Of a stretch of DNA of 64,000 bases, positions 49,018 through 60,988 are shown piece after piece (positions within the stretch are counted from its first letter, which is position 1; every line of letters begins with the position of its first letter). The DNA is taken from contig JAOVFP010000006.1 in NCBI GenBank assembly GCA_025738555.1, forward strand, positions 434,001 to 498,000. The letters run 5' to 3'. The stretch is from Cyathus striatus. Its lineage: Eukaryota; Basidiomycota; Agaricomycetes; Agaricales; Nidulariaceae. A model generated the notes under the pieces. The model made no database searches and had not been told where the DNA came from. It saw only the letters and a program-made list of their open reading frames with translations. The translations under genes and the position numbers were made by a program.

Positions 49018-49748
49018 GATCGACAGTACAATTTGCGCGTTCCTGTTAGAATTTGTGTCCTTTAGGAAGTATTATGAACTTTTGAAGTATGGTATGGCAG
49101 AATTAGAGCAAGAAATGGGTTGAGTGAAGGGACATTTGAAAGTGACTCAAAGCGTTGTGTTCAGTCAAACCGATGACGCCGCTGATCACCGATTTCGCCG
49201 ACGGTATGATAATTGTTTGACGTTACCCTCTGGAGCAAATACGGACAAGTCGTACAGTTGCTTAACGCCGGTTGCTCAGACTTGCACTGTTCACTGGCAA
49301 TGCTCAGAGTCAAGCTTTGCAGTGGCTCAAGCTTCACAGGCTCACACTGCTTTTACACTGCAACATAACAGTTGATATCGGTAAGTCGTAATGATATGAA
49401 TATAAGAACTGCTTAATAAGTACAAAGCTCTAAAATTGCTGCGCAAAAGTAGTACTAATTTTGCATACGGATCACTGCTTGACTGTTGGATCGCTGGAGC
49501 CTCTAGAGTCTAACTAAGAAAGTACCCAAATTTCAGTGCGCACCACTCATTTAAGGTTTTATTGACCTCATGATGCTGATCTTTGCCGCTATTTGCTCGC
49601 ATTTCCATCGAACGACCATACTTAAGTGATCCAATTGGAATCCTCCTCAGTCAGAGCTTCCTCTCGCTCACTTAAAATCTCACTGAGTCAAATCTCATCA
49701 ATTTCAAACACTGTTCAGGCTTCTCCACTGTTCTCTCTCTGAACTGTA
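49018..49748. other. Divergent promoter region
   Basis: Lies between the minus-strand importin gene and the plus-strand membrane-protein gene. No conserved element was identified beyond AT-rich stretches. Confidence 0.5.
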
Positions 49749-51294
49749 ATGCAAGAGAGACCTTTTTTTATCTCATCCTGTCTTCACGCTTCAATAGCCG
49801 CGTTTGCGATATATCTTACAGCTCCTGTCCCCGCACAAGCTAGAAGTCTGTTTGTATGGCAATTTGAAAATGGCGTGAGTATTTTTGCTTGCTTAGACAT
49901 ATTTCGTCACCTGAGGCTTCTTGACAGACGCTTTCTTCCTCCTCGTTTCCGCCCTGTGTTTCGTTACCGATATCTATACAACCTTATAATTTCTTAGGAA
50001 ATATGACAAGCTCCGGTGGGGTGCCCCCGTACTACATGCTGTCGTTTGAGATAGGCGGGACGCCAAAGACGACATTAATAGGAACGGGAAATGAAACATT
50101 TAGCTGGCAGTGCACTCACACGCCTGGTAAGTAAGCATAACACTCAATGCTTGCACCTTGATCTTATTAAGCTAAATACAGGGAGTAAGCTGTTACTTAC
50201 CGTCGTAGATTCCACTGGAAGTGCAGGTGGCATCCCCCCAAGTTTATACTCGGTGACTGGTGCGCTCATCTTGTGTCCACTTGTGGATGGTCATTGATAT
50301 TAGTACGGCAGAGGGTCAAAATACTGATTGTGCCACTGAAGGAGGCTCAGGAACCCTTAGTATTTCTGCTAATGTTACGACGAAATCACCACTTGCCAGC
50401 CATGGGGTATACACATCAAAGGTGGGGTTCAGCCCTACAATCTTACACTCGCAACTCTCAATTCCACGGACATCATAAATGTTACACTGCCCTACGAAGA
50501 CGATATATTCACCTATATAAACCGGGAAGATCCTGGGTCACAATTATTGGGTATTTTTCTAACTTAAATAGACAAATTACTATAAACTGACTATGATAAT
50601 CAGCCGCTGTTAGCGACGCGTAGGCTCTCTCATCTAATTTGTTTATAAAACTTGTTAATCTAAATTCATACAGTACAGGACAATGGGCTTTTGGAACACC
50701 AATTGTGAGTACAAAAGGTTTGTCATTCAACCAAGGACTAGCAACATTGTTATTCACTCATTTTCAGGCTCTGAAGATATCGATTGCCCTGGTCTGGTGA
50801 CTACCATGTCTTCAAGTTCTTCAATTAATGAACTAGCACTCAACGCAAGAAGGAGAAAGAGGGCAATTATAGTAGGCGTTTGCGCACCTATTAGCGTTCT
50901 ACTTTTGCTTGGCACCGTCTCTGCATGGTGTCGCAAGCGTTATCGGTGGGGAAAACAAGAGCTCGCAGAACCTGATATTCTTCCTCGACAGTTTGAAGCT
51001 GGTGGGCAGGTGCTGGCAATCACCAATTTGGCCGATTTTTTGCCTCTTCCGATTAGCAAATCCAATGTCTTGGGAAATAATCTGCACCAACCTTCTAACC
51101 ACCACGGATTCACTACTACCGCTACCGGAGCTACACCTGTTCGTCGGCTAGGAAAGACCTTAGAAATTGGACCATTGGGAGATGGTGTTGCTATTGATGG
51201 TGAAGCAATAGTAGTACGAGCTCGAGATGGAGATGCAGTCCGTGAACAGCCGCCTCCATATGCAAGTTATACTGAACCTGTTTCTTCTTTTTGA
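49749..51294 (+). CDS. Secreted/single-pass surface protein of the agaricomycete Ser-rich TM family
   Basis: The start is ATG 49749. A signal peptide (residues about 7-30, ending PVPAQA) leads to an ectodomain with SSGGVPPYYMLSFEIGGTP, LLLTVVDSTGSAGGIPPSLY and CQPWGIHIKGG-type blocks. A Ser-rich stalk, a membrane span (IIVGVCAPISVLLLLGTVSAW) and a basic-start cytosolic tail with a PPPYASY motif near the end follow. This order is common in agaricomycete surface proteins of unknown role. Exons include 49749-49874 and 49928 to about 50126. Between the ANVTT and TCQPWG blocks (about 50375-50395) the frame shifts by one base and I found no intron to explain it. The gene may therefore be broken, or contain a sequencing error. 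Confidence 0.7.
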
Positions 51295-51773
51295 TCTACC
51301 ACCTATTTTGTTTCTATTTCTGTTCCCTGTTTGTGAATTGACTCATCATTATAGCCTCACTTAGTTTTATTTCTGTCACCCTCTTCTCTGTCATTCCGAT
51401 TCTAATGAACATTTTGGCTTAACAAGGGCCAATGTATTTATATTCAAGTTCGAGCTATCTATCTGACTTCTAATAGTAGTCATCGGAAGCTCTTATTCAA
51501 GATCCCAGGAAGCGGCGGGTACAACTTTATCGAGTAGCCGGCTGGCAAAGTATTAGAGCTCTTTAAATTAAAGTGCTGTGGCAAACGTGCGTAGTACGAT
51601 GAACATAACCATACTGTCACTGAACTTTGGTGGTTATCGACTCTCAAGGCACCAAACTATTCAAGTTTCACTCAACAATGGCGAGCGACGTAGTATATAA
51701 CGTATGCTTCTCCTCAAACCAATTCTTATCCATCTACTTGTGTTATATCCCAAAAGCAGCAGTTATAACGACA

Positions 51774-52076
51774 ATGATGTTCAAACGTCTTCGAAACCTT
51801 ACTATTGGCCTTCTACTTATAGCATCCTTTCTATGTAAAACTTCTGCGCTGGTTGGTTCAAATAGCTCGAATCAGTCTATGCGGAACAGATCCATCCTGG
51901 GAATCTATCCTCAATATTCAATGCTGAGTCCCACTTCACTGAAAACTGTGTTACCACACCAGCGCGCACCTCAGCGACACCTGTTAACATATAGATACAT
52001 CCCAAATCCTTCATATTTTTCTACAATACGCTGGAATTCACTGCATGCAATCCACGTTACACAAAGTCCACATTGA
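51774..52076 (+). CDS. Small putative secreted protein (weak)
   Basis: An ORF of 101 codons starts MMFKRLRNLTIGLLLIASFL and looks like a signal peptide followed by an Asn/Ser-rich mature part (SSNQSMRNRSILG). No family is recognised and there is no paralogue in the window. It lies about 480 bases downstream of the surface-protein gene. It could be a chance ORF. Confidence 0.3.
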   Translation: MMFKRLRNLTIGLLLIASFLCKTSALVGSNSSNQSMRNRSILGIYPQYSMLSPTSLKTVLPHQRAPQRHLLTYRYIPNPSYFSTIRWNSLHAIHVTQSPH

Positions 52077-52099
52077 ACTAAGTTTCCTACGCTAGTCAG

Positions 52100-54330
52100 A
52101 AATCTTTAGTTAACTTTATTTATTGTGCATGTATTCCAGGGACACGTAGTCTAACGGTTTGAGTGTAGAGTTGGTGATAACTTGAAGGTCATCGATGTTC
52201 CATGACTCGAAACTGAAAATCTTTTGTAAATGAAATACATATAGTTCACTTTGATCTTTCTATGTTGATGATGATATTAACATATGGAAATCTAGAGAAG
52301 TCTCAGTTGTCATCTTCAAAACGTTCATGCGCTCGAAATGTAGGGACATTTAGTCTTGTGGGATAAATACCGCAAACAAGATGTCTCATGTGCTCCCATG
52401 AAGTGAGAACGTCAACTCAAAATTTTTTGGAGTTGTCCTGACTCCGAGTTTCAACAATTTAAAACAATGGTAATCATTATTAGGATACAAAGAAATGTTT
52501 CGTGTAAAACTTCGTTGTAAGTAAAACGAACAATGGTCTTTTTTTCAAAATCAACAGTAATAATTGTGTGCTGTATTGCAAGAACACGTAACCTTTCGGA
52601 GTTGTTCATGTTCTATGGCTGACATGAGTGACGACTATAACTTTTACATGTTCTATACCAGATCAAATAAATTGTACGATGGCTATTAAAAACAATGAGT
52701 AGCTGTTAACCCTTGTAACAGTTTGTATCAAGACCTAGTTCAACTTTGTGAAAGCACCGAAGAACATATATGGACCTGTAGCCTTATGGAATAAATACAC
52801 TGAACAGGTATACAAGATAAGATACAGAATGAAATAATAAGTTTGGCTCCGGCTTTATGAGAGTGTATCATATAGTAACTAATCAGCTAGTAATTGTTCA
52901 CTCAGAGTCCGACACGCCAAAGGATTGCGATGAGTAATTACTATCTTGCGCCATTCTTGAGAATTAAATTCAGTCAAGTGCAATACTTGCTCACTATATT
53001 CCATGGACTCGTAGCATTGCGGTTTGAGGCCTCAAGGCCTCAACATTCAATAACCCCGGTTGTATACTTTTTATACTTAATGAATTGTTTGAATTTCACT
53101 TGAGCTTGCGTTAAAATTATCTCATTTTAACAAAATATACATAGAATGCAGTTGTTTTACCATTAATCATGAGGGCCATATATATATAGTCATGGTATTA
53201 TTTAAAGACAGTGCTCGGTGTGCTTAAGTGATTGCAGGTGAAGAGGTTGGACTTGAATAATTCGATGTTTAGACAAAGTATAGCCCGTTTAGTCAACCGG
53301 TGAATTTCAGTGCAATCACCTGGCCGGAGTGAGGTGAGACACTTGGTTCAATTCCGTAGGCTGAATGTGAGTGTGTGAACGCGATAGAGTTCAATTATTA
53401 TAACCTAAAAAACATATTTTTTATCTAAGTTCCATGAATGTGAATTCCTGCACAATAAAATGTACCGGGGTATGACAGGCCCCCAGAACTGATCAGAGCA
53501 GACGAATTGAGGCAGAGTGAGTACCATAGGTGGATTTGACTTGGAACTAAATTATAATCCACTACGAGTCTACAGAGGAGCCGAAATGCTAGGTGGACTG
53601 ACATGTAAGCGCAAGCAATAATAATGTCAAGACACTCCGCCAAATACTCCACTTGGACATTCTCCAAAATTGCGTCACTGCCATTTTTAAGGTGCCACCT
53701 AATAGAAGCTTAATAAGTCATGCCAATTCTCCTCAGTAACAAAAGCACCAGGTGTGTGGTTTAAAATTGACACCACAGTGGAGTGTAGGTAACTTCAACA
53801 AGATTATGTATTCAAAATGTATCGGACATGTAGCCTGGTGGAATGAGCACTTTCAACGAGCTACAGATCATTATCTTAAAAACTTTCCCTTTTACTTACT
53901 TCATGGTACGAACATTTTCAGCGCATCTTGGTGAAGAATAAGTTAAATGTAAAAGGCTTGTGTGTTGACTCACATTGTCTATGTTACATTTACATACTTA
54001 AAATTGTGACTATTGTAATATTAATATGACTTCCATGATTTGAATTAAACTCCGGAAGGTTAAGGTCTATAATTTGGAGATAAATACATATTCGGAATGT
54101 AGGGTTATGTGGGCTGGTGGAATGAACGCTTCCAAGAGCTACTATAATAATATTGCGGTGATATATTGAGCATCTTTTTGGAGTTTTTTTGACACCAGGG
54201 TAAAACATAGCTCAAACTCAAAAAATACACGTGCGAGTGTTGGCTCTACGTGCTATGTTAGTACATCAATAAATATGCAGTCCGTTCGATCCCATACCAG
54301 GCATCGGACTGAAATCGGGTTTACTTGCCG
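52100..54330. repeat. Cluster of diverged tRNA-like SINE fragments
   Basis: Related segments recur. GTAGCCTGGTGGAATGAGC (about 53830) resembles GTGGGCTGGTGGAATGAACG (about 54108) and GTAGCCTTATGGAATAAAT (about 52778). A-box-like TAGTCAACCGG with a perfect B-box GGTTCAATTCC lies at 53291-53363. A GTTCGATCCC T-arm-like word lies near 54287. Lengths and orientations vary and no intact tRNA cloverleaf was found. Between them the sequence is AT-rich without genes. Confidence 0.4.
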
Positions 54331-55067
54331 GACTTTTGTATGTGGTTGTTTGCTAAGACTCAGAGCTTCGCAATCACATACGTAACTTTTTTTTTTTCGC
54401 TTTAGCGAAAATTGAATTTGATTTTCGAAGATGATGCAACAGCATCCGATCTAAACTGCTCTCCATCACTTGTGTTATTGCCTACCGAGACAAAGGGTAT
54501 GTCGACGAGGAATAGAAATGCACGCGGATTCGCGCCTTGATACGCTCACAATGAGGAAGCTAGCTTGAATGACCCACGCTGACAATGGAAGGCTGCAAAC
54601 ATCAACACGAAGCAAGCACGTATTCCTGAAAGACAGCGGCAACAGAACCCCGCGACATCGAGACTCGAGCGCTGAGCGCTGAGCCGACGCCTACATCCTT
54701 CCTCGACCGAAGATTCCAGCGCAACATCCGCCCAGCTGACAAGTTATCGCACCATGGCAACGCACTCCCTTCGCTGACAGTGACGTCTCTCCACAAATTG
54801 TTGGAGCGGAGCGATGTTCCTTAGATGTTCCGCTAAACCCTGGTCGGAAGGACGCTAATTATTAGAATGACGAGCTTCTTCCGGGCGTTAGCGGCATCCC
54901 ACGAAGCGAACTTTGTAATTGCCCCAGTATAAAGGACCTCCATACGCGCTGTAAACATCCCTGCCATCTGGGTTTCACGTTCGACTCTTCCCCTTCCCTT
55001 ACTTTCCTCTTAAGGCTCGTGTTTTTTGACAAATTCTGCTCACTCTTTTAACATTACGCTCGCTACC
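54331..55067. other. Upstream region of the metalloprotease gene
   Basis: The GC content rises here relative to the SINE-rich stretch. A CCCCAGTATAAAGGACC core (TATAAA near 54929) lies about 140 bases before the start codon and is a likely TATA box. Confidence 0.5.
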
Positions 55068-56642
55068 ATGCAGTTCCTACTTGGAACTTCTCTCCTCTTT
55101 CTCCTTTCCCCCCTTTCCCCCCTTTCCCTCGTATCCGCTTTCCCCCTCTCCACCCTCTCGTTCTTGAACACGACGATCTTGAATGAAGCAATCGTAACGC
55201 GTATCTGTGGCTCTACGCCCTCCCTCGAGAAGATCCTCCAAGCCGAAGCTCATTTTGCCCAGAACCGCATTTTCACTTCTGCCAACAAGGTATTGGGCAT
55301 AGCGAACGTTGCATATGGGCCGCCTCAACCTATCAGTGTGCATTTCCACGTTTTAAGTAATAATGCCACCACGATGGGATATGTCAAGTGCGTATTTCCA
55401 TTGCTTTATAGAAGAGGGGAAGGGGGTTGATGAGGAGCAGCGATACGCAGATCGCTGAACAACTCAAAGTTATGAATCAAGATTATAGTGCTACCGGGGT
55501 TACGTTCAAGTTGGTTAATGTAACGAGGACGGTTAATGAGACGTGGTTCAATAGGGCTGGACCTGGTGCTTCAACGTACGTCTGCTATTTCCCCGTTTCT
55601 TCTTCCGACTCTAAGTTGCTGTTCGCATAGGTCTATTCAAACCGCGATGAAAGCCAAACTACGCGTCGGTGGAGTTAAAGATCTTAACATTTACACCGTC
55701 GGGTACGCCTTCTCCCTTTTCCTCGTTAACTTACTTGTTAACCTTCTCGTGAAGATTCAACGGAGAGGACACGCAAGGCCTCTTAGGATACTCGACTTTC
55801 CCCATAGATTACGAGGGAAACCCAATAGATGACGGTGTCGTCGTATCGTACGCTTCGCTTCCCGGTGGCAGTATGGAGTTTTTCAATTTAGGAAGGGTGA
55901 GTTCATTTCATTTCATATCGCCACTTCCTTTCCAAATTCTCCCCTTTATCTCCTCCCTTCCTCCATACTCCATCGCTTCTCTTCCTGTCTACTTTCTGCA
56001 TCTCCCACCGTTCCATCCCTGTTCGCTCCCCTCCTCTTTTTCTCTTCCGGTTATGTCAACGCTAATGCGACACACAGACGATAACACACGAAGTAGGCCA
56101 CTGGCTAGGCCTATACCATCCCTTCGAAGGCATGTCGTGCGAGGGCCAGGGCGACCAAGTTGAGGATACGCCCCCACAGAGCACACCTACGAATGGATGT
56201 CCTGAGACTAAGGACTCGTGTAAGGGTGGGGGAGTGGATTCTATTCGTGAGTTTTTGGTTCTTTCGTTCTCTCTTTATAAAGTGGGGGGGCGATTGTTGT
56301 TTTACTCTTTCGTTCTCTCGAGGTGATCTGACTTTTTGTTACGTTCGTTGAACGGGGAAGTGAATGCGCGCTTGGAGATAGAACGCATTTCATCGACCCC
56401 ACTTCTCTTTTTCGCAAAATTGATGATTTCGCAAGTTCGTTCGGAGCGAAGCTCGAGTGGGCGCTGCATTCAGTGCCCCCTTAATTCCCCTTCCGTCCCA
56501 TGTAGTGATTAACGCTGACGCGGACGCTCGAGCAGATAACTTCATGGACTACGCATACGACAGCTGCATGAACAATTTCACCCCTGGTCAAGTTGTCAGA
56601 ATGAAGGATCAGCTGGCTACGTATCGTAACATTACTCTTTAA
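55068..56642 (+). CDS. Secreted M43 (pappalysin-like) zinc metalloprotease
   Basis: Six exons (55068-55387, 55441-55575, 55631-55702, 55755-55896, 56078-56246, 56536-56642) give 314 residues. A signal peptide at residues 1-24 is unusually Leu/Ser/Pro-rich. The catalytic motif [11 protein letters not shown] (H227, H231, H237 with E228) has the HExxHxxGxxH form. It is followed by [10 protein letters not shown] and paired cysteines ([15 protein letters not shown]), both typical of family M43. The likely Met-turn is [14 protein letters not shown]. It would cleave extracellular proteins; the substrate is unknown. The last intron (289 bases) is much longer than the others. Confidence 0.92.
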
Positions 56643-57477
56643 GTATTAAGTACTTCAATTATTCAAGTTAACTGGCTGAGCCGTGTATTTTTTTCTCTCT
56701 TTATATTGCATGATTATGGGCGTTCCGAATGTGAAAGAAGGTGATGGGTGATACTTGATTTTGAGATGTTTTAGGACTGGCAAGATTTGAAGCGCTGATA
56801 AATGAAAAGTCGATTGGATATTGTGCAGCCTATTTAGTTGATCGGTCGCAATTCACCGGTTACCTGGTCGGACTGCCATTTGTGAACTTTATTCTTGGGT
56901 CAATAGTCAACACATTTTTGAAAATTAAGAGCGGTTTTCTATAATGCATAATGATTCAGCTGGTGTTAGTAGATCGTTATATTATGCAAAGAGCGACAAC
57001 GAAATGTGTGCAGCTTCGTGGTCTTATGGTTGAATGTGCTGCGGCTCTGATAAAGCTGGTGTGCAGTTAGTTCTAAACTTCTCCGCAACGGTTGTGCCTC
57101 ACTTCTTCACTAAATTTTGTTTCTGTGTTTCAATTAGAGTTTGATTGTGTAGCCCTCGTAGTCTCATGGATTGTATAGCAGAGGTGAGGCCTTGAGGGCT
57201 GTAGTCACTTCAAAGATGGATAGAATGGCAATGGTTTCACCGACAAGTACACTAAATGTGGGATATAGGACACCTGTTGTACGAAGATAGTGTAGCTTTT
57301 GTAGTCGATCGGTCAAGTGCGGTGCAATCACCTGAGATACTGGGCTCAGTCCCCGTAGGCGCCCGATGTTAATCTGATAGATAAATATTTGTAGCTTTAT
57401 GTTGATCTTGTTTGACTCCCTTACCCAAGTAGCTGTTGCGTTCTTTCGTTTTTTCAGAGTGACACCCAATGTTGTGT
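56643..57477. repeat. Intergenic with tRNA-like SINE fragments
   Basis: TTAGTTGATCGGTCG (about 56836) and GTAGTCGATCGGTCAAGTGC (about 57302, followed by GGCTCAGTCCCCGTAGG) resemble the A/B-box segment at 53291-53363. No gene is seen. Confidence 0.4.
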
Positions 57478-57765
57478 TCATTTAATGGGGAGGTTGATGG
57501 TAGCAATTAAAGCTGGCGGGCGCTTGGGAGCGGAGGGAACGGAGGGAACGCGTTTCATCGACTCCCTGCTCGTATCTTGTGATGCTGTTCCTTTTGTTGG
57601 AATTTGGTTTAGTTCACTGGGCGGGCATGGTTTGGTGTAACAGGCACTGCAGTCAAGAGCGCTTTGGTCTTTTCTTCTCCCCTTTTTTTTCTCCTTCGTA
57701 CGATGAATAATTTCTCCCTCGGTAAAATTGTCAAGATGAAGAAGTTGAATTATTATAGGTGCACG
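57478..57765 (+). pseudogene. Truncated duplicate of the 3' end of the M43 gene
   Basis: The sequence resembles the last intron and last exon of the protease 1.1 kb upstream. GGCGCTTGGGAG...ACGCGTTTCATCGACTCC matches GCGCTTGGAGAT...ACGCATTTCATCGACCCC (about 56370-56400). ATGAATAATTTC...AAAATTGTCAAGATGAAG (57712-57752) matches the exon coding [13 protein letters not shown], with a six-base deletion just before it. Only the C-terminal fragment is present, so it is not a functional gene. Confidence 0.6.
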
Positions 57766-58311
57766 CATGGCGTGCATCAATATCGAAATTCTTTTGTGAA
57801 ACTTTGTGTATAACCCGTATTCCAATCAACTGAAGGTTTAAAACGAAGTTCTAACGGTAAGTATGTATAGCACTACTGAATCCGGTTCTTCCCTAAGTTC
57901 CAGTTATTCTTTAAATCTTTATTGATGTCTGCTTTGGGTTGCAAGGTACTCAGCCACGGAGAAACGCTGCTGTTATGAGCGCCAAAGTATATGCTGAAGT
58001 CTCCCTGATAAGTGATATATGGCATGTAAGACTGTACCTATCATCTCGACTCACACAAGTACTATGGGCGCCTGTCCTCAGCGATATCAATGTACTTCTT
58101 AGTTCAGTAGTTTCCGTCTGTATTTCATGAAAGAACATAACAAGTACTACATTGAGCGCACACTCATGATTTCACCTCAAATTGTCGTGTTGATCGGATG
58201 CAATGCTGATAATGATATCTCATTCATTACTATGTCAAGCAATCCTATGCAATGCAACAAGCACTAGATATAAAATTGGCAGATCGTTCATCTTGTGTGG
58301 TTGGAATTTTG
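57766..58311. other. Intergenic, left side of the large TIR element
   Basis: No supported gene or RNA. It includes the probable upstream promoter sequence of the DUF6533-type gene that lies beyond the element. Confidence 0.45.
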
Positions 58312-58319
58312 TATAAATA
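58312..58319 (+). promoter_or_regulatory. TATA box candidate for the DUF6533-type gene
   Basis: TATAAATA lies 20 bases left of the TIR element. If the element is removed, it would sit roughly 65-75 bases upstream of the ATG at 62182, a normal distance for a short-leader fungal gene. Confidence 0.5.
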
Positions 58320-58340
58320 CCATCGAGTTACTATGGAGTG

Positions 58341-59480
58341 GTGTCAGCCAATTTATTCACAAATTAGCCTGAAAATATGAGTGCCAGCAATCATATTTTT
58401 GAGGCAAAATTGAGTACTGTTTTTATAAGGCATATTGAGTGAATGTAATGTAATGGTGATTATTGGCACTCATTTAGTTATTATACTTCATTATTGGGCT
58501 GTAATATTATTGAATAAAGGGGCACTCAAAAGTGATCATTTGAAGAATATTAGGTGGTGATCATTAGCACTCATTTTATTATTATATCTGATAACTAGGC
58601 TATTGTGTTAACTGAATATGGGGGCACTCAAAAGTGATCATTTGGAGAATATTAGGTGGCAATCATTTACACTCATTTAATTATTATACTTGATTACCAG
58701 GCTATTGTATTAGTTGAATATGGGGGCACTCAAAAGTGATCATTTGCAAAATATTATGAGGTAATCATTGGCACTCATTTATATATTACTTGTTATTACT
58801 AGGCTATTATATTACTATAATATGGAGGCATTCAAAAGTGATCATTTGCAAAATATTATGAGGCAATCATTGGCACTCATTTATGCATTACTTGTGATTA
58901 TATTAGATGGTGATCATTTGCACTCATTTCAATACTAACTATATTACTTTTAAAAAGATATAGTGCTCAAATATATGCTCTTTGTGACAATTGTGACGCG
59001 TGTCACGCATTTCCCGCGCATTACATTTGTCACATTATTCCCGCGCTTCGCATATTTCCCGCGCATAACATTTGTCACGCCTTCACGTGCGTCACAATTG
59101 TCACATCATTCCCGCGCCCCACGCATTTCCCACGCATTACATTTGTCACATCATTCCCGCGCTCCGCATATTTCCCACGCTTTACATTTGTCACGCTTTC
59201 ACGTGCGTCACAATTGTCACATCATTCCCGCGCTCCACATATTTCCCGCGCATCGCATATGTCACGCATCCATGCGCGTCACAATTGTCACATCATTTCC
59301 GCGCATCACATATTTCCCGCGCATCACATTTGTCACGCTTTCACGAGCGTCACATTTGTCACACATTTCTCGCGCAACTGGCGCATTACCTATTTCCCGC
59401 GCTGTAAATATTTCCCACGCTAAGCATATGTTATGTTTCCCATGCATCACACATTTGTCACGCTTTAACGCGTTTGTCAC
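58341..59480 (+). repeat. Left arm of the TIR element
   Basis: The outer part (to about 58975) is made of repeated GTGATCATTTG...GGCACTCATTT modules of about 115-120 bp. The inner part (58985-59456) alternates TTTCCCGCGC-type and TTTGTCACGC-type decamers. The inner part is nearly identical to the right arm, while the outermost 120 bases carry more differences. Confidence 0.85.
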
Positions 59481-59858
59481 GCTTTAACGCGTTTGTCACG
59501 CTTTAACGCGTTTGTCACGCTTTAACGCGTTTGTCACGCTTTAACGCGTTTGTCACGCTTTAACGCGTTTGTCACGCTTTAACGCGTTTTTACGCTTTAA
59601 CGCGTTTGTCACGCTTTAACGCGTTTGTCACGCTTTAACGCGTTTGTCACGCTTTAACGCGTTTGTCACGCTTTAACGCGTTTGTCACGCTTTAACGCGT
59701 TTGTCACGCTTTAACGCGTTTGTCACGCTTTAACGCGTTTGTCACGCTTTAACGCGTTTGTCACGCTTTAACGCGTTTGTCACGCTTTAACGCGTTTGTC
59801 ACGCTTTAACGCATTTGTCATGCTTTGACATGTTTGTCATGCTTTAATGTATTTGTTA
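59461..59858 (+). repeat. 19-bp minisatellite, ~19 near-perfect copies plus 2 decayed
   Basis: The unit CGCTTTAACGCGTTTGTCA starts at 59461 and repeats every 19 bases to 59802; one unit (59575) is a base shorter. Each contains the palindrome AACGCGTT. The last two units (59821, 59840) have most CpG changed to TG/CA. The right arm has only two or three degenerate units at the equivalent place (about 60966-61012). Confidence 0.95.
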
Positions 59859-60988
59859 TGCTTTGGAAGCACATCATATGTCACATTTGTCAAATTTTGT
59901 ATGAGCATCACACATGTCACATGCATCACATTTATGAGGAGTGTTGTACATTTCAAGCACATCATGCTTGCATGTGTGCCATGATTGTGACATGTTAATG
60001 GGATTCCAACAGGTGTGTAATGAAAATATTTCTATACTTTTCACAATTAATGAATCAGAAAACTCTAAGCCCATTCCTTAGTAATGTAATTCAGCCTCTT
60101 GCATTAATGACTCTGCATTGATGATTCTGTGATGGCTGTTAGTCAATGATTCTGACCCTTTTGACAGATGGGATCTGATGCTGTCAATAACAATACTTAT
60201 GGAGAAATAATAGTAAGTTTTTTTAGGCAGGAGAGAAGAAAAGGCAAAGTGGCCTTCAGTGTATACTAAACTAAAGAATAGAAAAGTAAGTAAGTAATGG
60301 CTACTGCACAAGAAAATGTAGAGAAGTACAGGAGGTGGTTTTCATATGTATGAATGGATACTGATACTAAAAGAGCTATATCACATATGTTAGAGAAGTG
60401 AAACACATGTGACAGTGTAGAAGTATCATGTAATCATATAGAGTAAGCATATATGTGACCCAACAATGTGTGTTGGAGGTATAAGACCATTCTTTCCTAT
60501 TTGTTATCCATGTGTACTACAGTTCTTTGATAACCTCATTATCTCATATTCAGACAAAACATTCATTATAGTTTATACTTTGTCATTTTATTATATCTCT
60601 AGATGTGATTAAAAACATCTCATACTATCCCATTCTCAGATATCTCATGCTCTGTAAATAGTGCTAAGATTCCAATTGCATAAACACTCTACATCTTTTA
60701 TTCTAGTTTCTTATTCCCACCACAATTCTATAACTCTCTGATTGTCATTTTACATGTTAAATCTTCCATTTTTACAAGTACATATTGTTTCCTCTGCATT
60801 TATAATTTACTCTGTACCATTAGATACTTACTCCACTTTCATGACAATTTGAATAGTTGTAGAAATAGATAAATCTCATCTGATTGAAAAGTGTGATATT
60901 TGCTAAAAAGTTGCACTGTACATGAAAAACATATGATACATCTCAAAAACATGAAAAATGCACTAAAGCATGGCAAACATGTTAAAGC

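Noticed and set aside
59461..59858. Tandem array considered as a CRISPR array
   Set aside because: Units are contiguous 19-mers without unique spacers, in a eukaryotic genome.
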